From assembly GCA_023430425.1 (NCBI GenBank), contig JAEZAR010000070.1, positions 1 through 17,981 of the forward strand: a DNA stretch of 17,981 nt, read 5' to 3'. Numbering within the stretch: the first letter of the stretch is position 1; each line of letters starts with the position of its first letter. Shown in pieces: positions 1 through 5,953 of the stretch. The DNA is from Actinomycetes bacterium. GTDB taxonomy: Bacteria > Actinomycetota > Actinomycetes > Actinomycetales > Cellulomonadaceae. The notes beneath the pieces are model-generated. The model did not search any database and was not told where the DNA came from. It saw only the letters and a program-made list of their open reading frames with translations. A program made the position numbers and the translations under genes.

Positions 1-40
1 CCTGCCGGACCCTGCGGCGCCCGGGGCTGGTCGGTGGGGG

Positions 41-403
41 TCACTGGGCCAGGTCCCGCCGCAGGACTGTCGCCCCGTGCAGGTACACGTGCTGCACCTG
101 CGCCCGCGGCACGTCGAGCTCGGCGTGCGCCATGAGCCGGACCACCCGCGGCAGCGCGCCCGGCACGTCGATCTCCACGGCACACATGAGGGGCACGTCT
201 CCCATGCCCATCTCCCGCGCCGCGGTCGCCGGGAAGTCGCTGCGCAGGTCGGGCGTACAGGTGAAGACCACCGAGATCAGCGCGCCGGCGTCGATGCCGT
301 TCGCGTCCAGCACCGCCTGCACCAGCTCGGCCGTGCGCGCGAACAGGTGCTCGCGCTCGTCGGCGTCGAGCTGCGTCGCGCCGCGGATCGCCCGCACGGT
401 CAT
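41..403 (-). CDS. aroH: Chorismate mutase, AroH type (monofunctional)
   Basis: It converts chorismate to prephenate in the cytoplasm, the branch step toward phenylalanine and tyrosine. The 120-residue length fits the small Bacillus AroH-type trimeric enzyme rather than the all-helical AroQ type. Visible family features are the N-terminal RAIRGAT (residues 4-10), TPDLRSDFPA (50-59), VPLMCAVEIDVPG (70-82) and HVYLHGA (105-111). Expected active-site residues are present: Arg7, Cys74, Glu77, Arg89, Tyr107 and Arg115. The ATG at 401-403 is preceded by a strong purine-rich ribosome site (GGGGGAGG on the minus strand). It lies 79 bp downstream of rluB and may have its own promoter. In related genomes prephenate dehydrogenase, cmk and der usually follow; the 40 bases left of the stop contain no start codon, so any next gene begins outside the window. 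Confidence 0.93.
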   Translation of the reverse strand: MTVRAIRGATQLDADEREHLFARTAELVQAVLDANGIDAGALISVVFTCTPDLRSDFPATAAREMGMGDVPLMCAVEIDVPGALPRVVRLMAHAELDVPRAQVQHVYLHGATVLRRDLAQ

Positions 404-430
404 CCGTCGTCCTCCCCCGCCGGGCGCGTC

Positions 431-447
431 GCCGCCGGGACGGCGGC
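431..447 (-). other. Hairpin in the aroH leader
   Basis: A perfect 6-bp inverted repeat (GCCGCC, 5-nt loop, GGCGGC) lies between the candidate aroH -10 element and the aroH ribosome site. No leader peptide or run of T was seen, so classical attenuation is not supported. It could simply reflect base composition. Confidence 0.25.
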
Positions 448-469
448 CGGGCGCGACGGCACCCGCGGA

Positions 470-475
470 AGGCTA
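470..475 (-). promoter_or_regulatory. Candidate -10 element for aroH
   Basis: GGTAGCCT on the minus strand matches the actinobacterial TANNNT -10 pattern. The TAGCCT hexamer spans 475 to 470 and would start a transcript about 60 nt before the aroH ATG. No convincing -35 hexamer was found. The same hexamer precedes parA and gap. Confidence 0.33.
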
Positions 476-482
476 CCCGCGC

Positions 483-1250
483 TCACAGCCCGACCTCGGC
501 CATCAGCGCGCCGAGCTCCTTGCGGGTCAGCTCGCGGGTGGCGCCCGGGCGCAGGTTCCCCAGGCGGACCGGCCCGATCTGCGTACGGACGAGGCGCACC
601 ACGGGATGGCCCACCGCCTCCATCAGCCGGCGGACGATCCGGTTCCGCCCCTCGTGCACGACGACCTCGACGAGCGTCCGGCCGCCGGAGGTGTCGACCA
701 CCCGGAACGAGTCGACGACGACGGGGCCGTCGTCCAGCTGCACGCCGGCGCGCAGCGCCACCCCGACCGCCGGACGGACCCGCCCCTGCACCGTCGCGAG
801 GTAGGTCTTGCGGACGCCGTGGGAGGGGTGCGCGAGGCGGTTCGCGAGCTCGCCGTCGTTGGTCAGCAGCAGGAGGCCCTCGGTCTCCGCGTCGAGCCGG
901 CCGACGTGGAACAGCCGCTCGGGACGGTCCGTCACGTACTGCGCCACGGACGGCCGCCCGCGCTCGTCGCTCATCGTGGACACGACCCCCGCCGGCTTGT
1001 TGAAGGCCAGCGTGACGAGGCTCGTGTCGAGCTGCACCCGCGCGCCGTCGACGTGGACGACGGCGCGGCGCGGGTCCACGCGCACGCCCAGCTCACGGAC
1101 GACGACGCCGTCGACGGTGACCCGGCCGGCGGCGATGAGGTCCTCGCAGGCCCGGCGCGATCCCAGGCCGGCGCCGGCCAGCACCTTCTGCAGGCGCACG
1201 CCCTCGGGGTCGTGGACGTCGGGAGGGTCGCCCGGGCGCTGTCCGACCAT
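483..1250 (-). CDS. rluB: 23S rRNA pseudouridine synthase, RluB/RsuA family
   Basis: It isomerises a uridine of ribosomal RNA to pseudouridine. The 255-residue protein has an N-terminal S4 RNA-binding domain (about residues 18-65, containing LQKVLAGAGLGSRRACEDLI). The RsuA-type catalytic domain follows, with FNKPAGVVST (83-92), the signature GRLDAETEGLLLLTND (117-132) holding catalytic Asp120, and RKTY (147-150). The C-terminal HEGRNRIVRRLMEAVGHPV segment is also typical. Its position after scpA-scpB is a common actinobacterial and firmicute order. The ATG at 1248-1250 follows the scpB stop by 3 bp and has GGAGG seven bases upstream, so translation is probably coupled to scpB. The exact 23S target is taken from the family name and not shown here; RluE or RsuA specificity cannot be excluded by sequence alone. 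Confidence 0.92.
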   Translation of the reverse strand: MVGQRPGDPPDVHDPEGVRLQKVLAGAGLGSRRACEDLIAAGRVTVDGVVVRELGVRVDPRRAVVHVDGARVQLDTSLVTLAFNKPAGVVSTMSDERGRPSVAQYVTDRPERLFHVGRLDAETEGLLLLTNDGELANRLAHPSHGVRKTYLATVQGRVRPAVGVALRAGVQLDDGPVVVDSFRVVDTSGGRTLVEVVVHEGRNRIVRRLMEAVGHPVVRLVRTQIGPVRLGNLRPGATRELTRKELGALMAEVGL

Positions 1251-1253
1251 CCC

Positions 1254-1895
1254 TCAGCCTCCCTGCTCGTCGACGGCGCCCAGCGCCTCGAGGTCGGGCA
1301 GGTACGGCGCGAGCGGCGGCAGCTGGTCCAGGCTCGTCATCCCCATCCGCTCCAGGAAGTACGGCGTCGTGCCGTACAGGACCGCGCCCGACGGCTCGGT
1401 GCCGACCTCGGCGACCAGCCCCCGGCTCACGAGCGTGCGCACGACCGACTCCACGTTGACGCCGCGGACCGCCGACACCTGTCCGCGCGTGACCGGCTGC
1501 CGGTAGGCGATGACGGCGAGCGTCTCCAGCGCCGCCTGCGTGAGCCGCGCGGCCTGCCCGTCGAGCACGAAGCGCCCGACGACGTCGGCGTGCGCGGGGG
1601 CGGAGTACACGCGCCATCCGCCGCCCGCCTCGCGCAGCTCGAACCCCCGGGGACGCCCGCCGCGCTCCCCCCGGTACTCCGCGGCCAGCTCGGCGAGCAG
1701 GGCGTCCACCTCGGGGGTCGGCAGGCCGAGCACGGTGGCGAGCTGGACCGCCGGGACCGGCTCGTCCGCCACCATGAGCACCGCCTCCAGCGCGGCCGCC
1801 GCCCCGCCCGGCAGGTCGCCCACGTCGAAGGCGAGCTCGTCCACCGAGGCGACCGCGGTGTCCGCGGCGTCCGTCGTCCCGTCCGGTGCGCTCAC
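1254..1895 (-). CDS. scpB: Segregation and condensation protein B
   Basis: ScpB is the winged-helix subunit (kite family) of the bacterial Smc-ScpAB condensin, acting in the nucleoid. The 213-residue protein shows an N-terminal winged-helix region (about 33-110, ALEAVLMVADEPV) and a second one (about 115-180). The second contains the family signature LETLAVIAYRQPVTRGQVSA (123-142) and RGLVAEVG (158-165). The start is a GTG at 1895 that overlaps the scpA stop by 4 bp (GTGA), so the two partners are translationally coupled. This fits the fixed stoichiometry of the complex. The first 30 residues are low-complexity and acidic, typical of high-GC actinobacterial orthologues. The smc gene itself is not in the window. 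Confidence 0.94.
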   Translation of the reverse strand: MSAPDGTTDAADTAVASVDELAFDVGDLPGGAAAALEAVLMVADEPVPAVQLATVLGLPTPEVDALLAELAAEYRGERGGRPRGFELREAGGGWRVYSAPAHADVVGRFVLDGQAARLTQAALETLAVIAYRQPVTRGQVSAVRGVNVESVVRTLVSRGLVAEVGTEPSGAVLYGTTPYFLERMGMTSLDQLPPLAPYLPDLEALGAVDEQGG

Positions 1896-2827
1896 GCGCG
1901 TCCTCCCTCGTCGGCGGTCTCGGCCCGGGGGCCGCCGACGCCGACGGCCTGGGCCGTGGCGTCACCGGTGGCGGCCGGCGCGGCCGCGTCGTCGTAGTCG
2001 TCCTCCACGGTGACCTCCCCGGCCCCGCCCGTCCAGCGGATGCTCAGCTCGCCGAGCGGCGTCACCTGCTCGAAGGCGACGGCACCCTCCCGGTACAGCT
2101 CCAGCAGCGCGAGGAACCGCGCCACGACCACGGTGGCGGACCCGGCGTCGCGGACGAGCGAGCGGAAGGTGGCCGAGCCCGCGGTGCGCAGGCGGTCGGC
2201 GACCACCGCCGCCTGCTCCCGCACGCTCACCGTCGGCGTGTACAGGTGGCTCGTGTCCACCTCGGGCACGGGACGCGGCCGCAGCGCGTGCGCGGCCAGC
2301 ACCGCGAGCTCGCCGGGGCCCATCTCGAGCACCAGCTCGGGCAGCAGCGCGGCCAGGTGCGGCTCGAGGGACACGGCCCGAGGCACGCTGCGGGCCTGCG
2401 CGGTGAGCCGCTCCCCGACCGTGGCGGCGACGTCCTTGAACGCGCGGTACTGCAGCAGCCGGGCGAACAGCAGGTCGCGCGCCTCGAGCAGCTCCAGGTC
2501 CTCGGCGTCCTCCTCGGTGGCCGGCAGCAGGCGGGCCGCCTTGAGGTCGAGCAGGGTGGCCGCGACGACGACGAACTCGCTCAGGCGCCCGAGGTCCCAC
2601 GGCTCGGCGCGCGCCTCCGCGTCGCGCACGGCCGCGATGAACTCGTCGGTCACCCGCGCGAGCGCGACCTCGGTGATGTCGAGACGGTGCCGCGAGATCA
2701 GCGAGAGCAGCAGGTCGAAGGGCCCGGAGAAGTTCTCGAGGTGCACCTCGAAGGCGCCGGGGCGTGCTGCGCGGTCCGGCGCCTCCGCCGGCTCGTGCCG
2801 CGTCCCGGGGCCAGCGTCAGGCGGCAT
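1892..2827 (-). CDS. scpA: Segregation and condensation protein A (kleisin)
   Basis: ScpA is the kleisin that bridges Smc heads and binds ScpB. The N-terminal Smc-neck binding region is clear at about residues 26-65 (FEVHLENFSGPFDLLLSLIS, then HRLDITEV). A central, mostly helical ScpB-binding stretch follows, and a C-terminal winged helix lies at about 200-265 (VSVREQAAVVADRL, then FLALLELYREGAV). At 311 residues it is longer than the usual 240-290. The excess is a Pro/Ala-rich N-terminal tail of about 25 residues and an acidic, alanine-rich C-terminal tail of about 45. The ATG at 2825-2827 lies 11 bp inside the 3' end of parA, and no clear ribosome site precedes it, so initiation probably depends on coupling to parA. 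A later start would remove only the tail. Confidence 0.92.
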   Translation of the reverse strand: MPPDAGPGTRHEPAEAPDRAARPGAFEVHLENFSGPFDLLLSLISRHRLDITEVALARVTDEFIAAVRDAEARAEPWDLGRLSEFVVVAATLLDLKAARLLPATEEDAEDLELLEARDLLFARLLQYRAFKDVAATVGERLTAQARSVPRAVSLEPHLAALLPELVLEMGPGELAVLAAHALRPRPVPEVDTSHLYTPTVSVREQAAVVADRLRTAGSATFRSLVRDAGSATVVVARFLALLELYREGAVAFEQVTPLGELSIRWTGGAGEVTVEDDYDDAAAPAATGDATAQAVGVGGPRAETADEGGRA

Positions 2828-3680
2828 CGCCGCGGGCGACGAGCTCTCGCGCGAGCTGCCGGTAGGCGGCCGCGCCGGGGTGGGAGGGCGCGTAGGTGGT
2901 GATGGGCTCGGCCGCCACCGAGGAGTCCGGGAACTTCACGGTCCGGCCGATCACGGTGTGCAGGAGCTGGTCGCCGAACGCCTCGCGCACCCGGGCGAGC
3001 ACCTCGCGCGAGTGCAGGGTGCGCGGGTCGTGCATCGTGCCGAGGATGCCGTCGATCTGCAGGCGCGGGTTGAGCCGGTCCCGGACCTTCTCGACCGTCT
3101 CGATGAGCAGCGCGACGCCGCGCAGCGCAAAGAACTCGCACTCGAGCGGGATGAGCACGCCGTGGGCCGCCGTCAGCGCGTTCACGGTGAGCAGCCCGAG
3201 CGAGGGCTGGCAGTCCACGAGGACCACGTCGTACTCCGCCTCCGCGGGACGCAGCGCCCGGGCGAGCACGGACTCGCGCGCCACCTCCCCCACGAGCTGG
3301 ACCTCGGCGGCCGACAGGTCGATGTTCGCCGGCACGACGTCCAGACCGGGCACCGACGTCGGTCGCACCACGTCCGCGAGCGTCACCGCGCGCTCCATGA
3401 GGAGCGTGTAGACGGTCCTGTCGAGCTCGTGCGGGTTCACCCCGAGACCCACCGACGCGGCGCCCTGGGGGTCGAAGTCCACGACGAGGACGCGCCGGCC
3501 GTACTCGGCGAGCGCGGCGCCGAGGTTGATGGTGGTCGTGGTCTTGCCGACCCCGCCCTTCTGGTTGCACAGGGCGATGATCCGGGCCGGGCCGTGGGTG
3601 CTCAGCGGGGCGGGCTCGGGGAAGTCGGGGAGGGGGCGTCCGGCGGGGTCCGTGGTGGCGACGTCGTCCGGGCTGGTCAC
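2817..3680 (-). CDS. parA: ParA/Soj-family ATPase of the scpAB cluster
   Basis: This is a deviant-Walker ATPase of the ParA/MinD superfamily, which binds DNA non-specifically as ATP dimers to position cargo. Visible motifs are CNQKGGVGKTTTTINLG with the deviant Walker A lysine (KGGVGKTT, 41-48), VVDFDPQGAAS (66-76), and Walker B VVLVDCQPSLG (152-162). There is no ParB gene beside it. It heads the scpA-scpB-rluB group, so it is the lone cluster ParA (like Mycobacterium Rv1708) rather than the oriC-linked Soj. Its cargo is unknown. The first 32 residues are a disordered Pro-rich tail. The GTG at 3678-3680 has no ribosome site. A TAGCCT element sits 7-12 nt upstream of the GTG, which suggests a leaderless mRNA. 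Confidence 0.9.
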   Translation of the reverse strand: MTSPDDVATTDPAGRPLPDFPEPAPLSTHGPARIIALCNQKGGVGKTTTTINLGAALAEYGRRVLVVDFDPQGAASVGLGVNPHELDRTVYTLLMERAVTLADVVRPTSVPGLDVVPANIDLSAAEVQLVGEVARESVLARALRPAEAEYDVVLVDCQPSLGLLTVNALTAAHGVLIPLECEFFALRGVALLIETVEKVRDRLNPRLQIDGILGTMHDPRTLHSREVLARVREAFGDQLLHTVIGRTVKFPDSSVAAEPITTYAPSHPGAAAYRQLARELVARGDAA

Positions 3681-3686
3681 GCCGAG

Positions 3687-3692
3687 AGGCTA
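3687..3692 (-). promoter_or_regulatory. Candidate -10 element giving a leaderless parA mRNA
   Basis: TAGCCT spans 3692 to 3687 on the minus strand, with six bases between it and the parA GTG. A start site seven bases downstream would be the G of that GTG. No Shine-Dalgarno sequence lies between. No good -35 hexamer was found at normal spacing. Confidence 0.42.
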
Positions 3693-3710
3693 CCGCAGCG
3701 AGGGGGTCCG

Positions 3711-3738
3711 GCCCCGGCGCAACTCCGGCGCCCGGGGC
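3711..3738 (-). terminator. Hairpin immediately after xerD
   Basis: GCCCCGG (3711-3717) and CCGGGGC (3732-3738) are perfect complements, extended by CGC/GCG inside with one bulged base, giving about 10 bp. It begins at the base after the xerD stop and ends upstream of the parA -10. There is no T tract, as is common in high-GC actinobacteria. A terminator or RNA end for ctaB-xerD is likely but not proven. Confidence 0.45.
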
Positions 3739-4704
3739 TCAGCGGAGCGCGCGCGGGTGGGCCAGGGCGTACACCTCGCGGAGCGAGTCCGGGGTCACGT
3801 GGGTGTAGATCTGGGTCGTGGTCACGGACGCGTGGCCGAGCAGCTCCTGGACCACGCGGACATCGGCGCCGCCGGCCAGCAGGTGCGTGGCGAACGAGTG
3901 ACGCAGCGTGTGGGGGGACACCTCGTCCGCGCCCGGGATCCCCGCCCGCCGGGCGGCCTGGCGCAGGACCGCCCAGGCGCTCTGCCGGCTCAGGCGCGCG
4001 CCCCGGGAGTTGAGGAAGACCGCGGGGGTGCCGCGTCCCCCGGCCGCGAGGGCCGGCCGGGCCCGCACGAGGTAGGCGTCGACGGCCTCGCGGGCGAACG
4101 AGCCCACGGGCACCACGCGCTCCTTCGACCCCTTGCCGAGCAGCCGCGCCGACGCCCCCTCGAGGTCGAGGTCGTCGACGTCGAGGCCCACCACCTCGCT
4201 GATGCGCGCGCCCGTGGAGTACAGCAGCTCGAGCAGCGCGCGGTCGCGGAGCGGGACGGGCCCCTCCCCCTGGCCGGCCGCGTCGAGCAGCCGGGCGACG
4301 TCGTCCACGCTCATCGCCCGGGGCAGGCGGCGCGCCTGGGCGGGCGGGCGCACGTCCCCGGACGGGTCCGCGTCGGCGATGCCCTCCAGCGCGCAGAAGC
4401 GGTGCCAGCCGTGCACCGCGGCGACCACGCGGGCCGTGGAGGAGGCGGCGAGCGGTGTGCCGTCGGCACCGCTGCGCAGCGCGGTGACGAAGGCCCGCAC
4501 GTCCGCCTCGGCGACGTCGGCGGGCGTGCCGGCACCGCGCGAGCGCAGGAAGGCGGTGTACCTGGCGAGGTCGCGCCGGTAGGCGGCGAGCGTGTTCCCC
4601 GCGAGGCCACGCTCGACGGCGAGGTGGTCCAGGTACGCCGCCACGGCGCGGTCGAGCCCGTCGGGGAGGTCCACCCCGGCCGACCGGTCCTCGGGCGCAC
4701 CCAT
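3739..4704 (-). CDS. xerD: Site-specific tyrosine recombinase XerD
   Basis: XerD acts with XerC at dif to resolve chromosome dimers. The 321-residue length is near the usual 298-320. The N-terminal SAM-like core-binding domain covers about residues 14-110 and the catalytic domain about 125-315. The full catalytic set is present with the spacing of E. coli XerD: Arg167 (STGARISE), Lys191 ([11 protein letters not shown]), His265 and Arg268 ([12 protein letters not shown]), His291 ([15 protein letters not shown]) and nucleophile Tyr300. The ATG at 4702-4704 shares one base with the ctaB stop (TGATG), so reinitiation after ctaB is likely; no independent ribosome site is visible. XerD rather than XerC is favoured by its position near parA-scpA-scpB and by the family's usual context, but sequence alone leaves some doubt. 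Confidence 0.9.
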   Translation of the reverse strand: MGAPEDRSAGVDLPDGLDRAVAAYLDHLAVERGLAGNTLAAYRRDLARYTAFLRSRGAGTPADVAEADVRAFVTALRSGADGTPLAASSTARVVAAVHGWHRFCALEGIADADPSGDVRPPAQARRLPRAMSVDDVARLLDAAGQGEGPVPLRDRALLELLYSTGARISEVVGLDVDDLDLEGASARLLGKGSKERVVPVGSFAREAVDAYLVRARPALAAGGRGTPAVFLNSRGARLSRQSAWAVLRQAARRAGIPGADEVSPHTLRHSFATHLLAGGADVRVVQELLGHASVTTTQIYTHVTPDSLREVYALAHPRALR

Positions 4705-5678
4705 CACACGGGCAGGAAGGGGTCCACCGCCACAGCCAGGAACAGCACCGTGAGGTAGGTGATCGAGCCGTGGAACACGGCCATCTCGCCGAGCCGGCGG
4801 CCCGGGCGCGGCCGGCGGGCGCGCCACAGCAGGACGCCGACGGCCCACAGGAACCAGGCACCGGCGACCCCGGCGACGACCGCGTACACCCAGGTCATCG
4901 GCCCCAGCCAGACCAGCGCGAGGGACGCCGCCACCATCGCCACGGAGTAGGCGACCATCTCGACCGACACCCGCAGGTCGCTCGCCACGACGGGGAGCAT
5001 GGGCACGCCCGCGGCCGCGTAGTCGCGCCGGAACCGCATCGACAGGGGCCAGTAGTGCGGCGGCGTCCAGAAGAAGACGACGAGGAAGAGGGCCACGGGT
5101 GCCCAGTCGAGGGTGCCCGTCACCGCCGCCCACCCGATGAGCACCGGCATGCAGCCCGCGATGCCGCCCCACACGATGTTCTGCGGCGTGCGCCGCTTGA
5201 GCAGCATCGTGTACCCGACGACGTACCCGAGGATCGCCAGGACGGTCAGCCCGGCCGCGAGCGGGTTCACCAGGACGAGGAACCACGCCACCGACACCAC
5301 CGCGAGCACGAGGCCGAAGACCAGCGCGGCCCGGGGGGTCACGTCGCCGGTGACGAGCGGGCGCCGTCGGGTCCGCTGCATCACCTGGTCGATGTCACGG
5401 TCCAGGTACATGTTGAGGGTGTTGGCGGCCCCGGCGGCCAGCGTCCCGCCCGCCAGCGTGCCGAGCACGAGCCCGACCGAGGGGAACCCGTCGCCGACCC
5501 GCTGCTGGGCCAGGAACATCGTCGGCAGGGTCGTCACGAGCAGGAGCTCGATGATCCGTGGCTTGGTGAGCGCGACGAAGGCGGCCAGCCGCCGCACCAC
5601 CCCCGGCCGGGCGCCGTGGCCCGGCCCGGTCCCGTCACCGGGGCGCGCGTCGGCGGGCGCATGGCTCGCGGTGGGCAC
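4704..5678 (-). CDS. ctaB: Protohaem IX farnesyltransferase (haem O synthase)
   Basis: This UbiA-superfamily membrane prenyltransferase attaches a farnesyl group to protohaem IX to make haem O, the precursor of haem A for cytochrome c oxidase. The core begins at [16 protein letters not shown] and contains the aspartate motif NMYLDRDID (residues 89-97, Asn89/Asp93/Asp97), [27 protein letters not shown] and [11 protein letters not shown]. Several hydrophobic helices cover most of the length. I chose the GTG at 5676-5678 (324 residues). It has GGAG nine bases upstream and leaves about 35 residues before the core, whereas the open frame reaching 5780 offers no well-placed ribosome site. It is divergent from tkt, as in mycobacteria, but here it runs directly into xerD with a 1-bp overlap. 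Confidence 0.9.
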   Translation of the reverse strand: MPTASHAPADARPGDGTGPGHGARPGVVRRLAAFVALTKPRIIELLLVTTLPTMFLAQQRVGDGFPSVGLVLGTLAGGTLAAGAANTLNMYLDRDIDQVMQRTRRRPLVTGDVTPRAALVFGLVLAVVSVAWFLVLVNPLAAGLTVLAILGYVVGYTMLLKRRTPQNIVWGGIAGCMPVLIGWAAVTGTLDWAPVALFLVVFFWTPPHYWPLSMRFRRDYAAAGVPMLPVVASDLRVSVEMVAYSVAMVAASLALVWLGPMTWVYAVVAGVAGAWFLWAVGVLLWRARRPRPGRRLGEMAVFHGSITYLTVLFLAVAVDPFLPV

Positions 5679-5713
5679 GGGGGCGGGCTCCGTTCGGGAG
5701 GAGATGTCCGACC

Positions 5714-5719
5714 ATGGTA
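5714..5719 (-). promoter_or_regulatory. Candidate -10 element for ctaB
   Basis: TACCAT on the minus strand (5719 to 5714) fits TANNNT and would give a leader of about 30 nt to the chosen ctaB GTG, which includes its ribosome site. No clear -35 was found. It lies in the 275-bp ctaB-tkt divergent region, which is otherwise GC-rich and without another recognisable gene. Confidence 0.28.
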
Positions 5720-5818
5720 CGCCGCCGGGCCCCCGCTCCCCCGCGCGGGCGCCCACGGGCGGCCTCCGCCGACCGTCCACCCCCGGGGCCCCGTCCGCCG
5801 TCCCCGGCCGCGCGCCGC

Positions 5819-5824
5819 TAGGCT
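5819..5824 (+). promoter_or_regulatory. Candidate -10 element for tkt
   Basis: TAGGCT fits the TANNNT pattern and would start transcription near 5831, giving a leader of about 120 nt. The -35 region is not recognisable. The leader contains short GC-rich inverted repeats but nothing matching a known riboswitch. Confidence 0.33.
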
Positions 5825-5953
5825 CTCAAGGAGCAGGCCGACGGCCGGTCCGAGCGCCCCGACCGACGGCCCGGCCCCGGGCACCCGGTCCCCGCGACCG
5901 GCACGCAGTGCCCCACCCACGACCCCGGACGCACCGGGCAGGAATGAGGAGCT

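Noticed and set aside
1..40. Start of a prephenate dehydrogenase gene after aroH.
   Set aside because: The expected neighbour would begin here on the minus strand, but no ATG, GTG or TTG occurs in these 40 bases.
77..1997. Long plus-strand open frames opposite aroH, rluB and scpB.
   Set aside because: They are Arg/Pro/Ser-rich with no family resemblance and lie antisense to confidently identified genes. Such shadow frames are expected at very high GC.
5704..5953. An ATG at 5704 with a GGGAGGAG ribosome-like site on the plus strand, opening a frame that runs into tkt.
   Set aside because: The predicted peptide is Pro/Arg/Gly-rich with no recognisable family, runs out of frame through tkt, and crosses the candidate tkt promoter. 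The GGAGGAG is better explained as complement of the ctaB upstream sequence and chance in high-GC DNA.
5831..5953. A riboswitch (for example a thiamine pyrophosphate type) in the tkt leader.
   Set aside because: No TPP or other conserved riboswitch core sequence was recognised; only short GC-rich pairings are present, as expected for this base composition.
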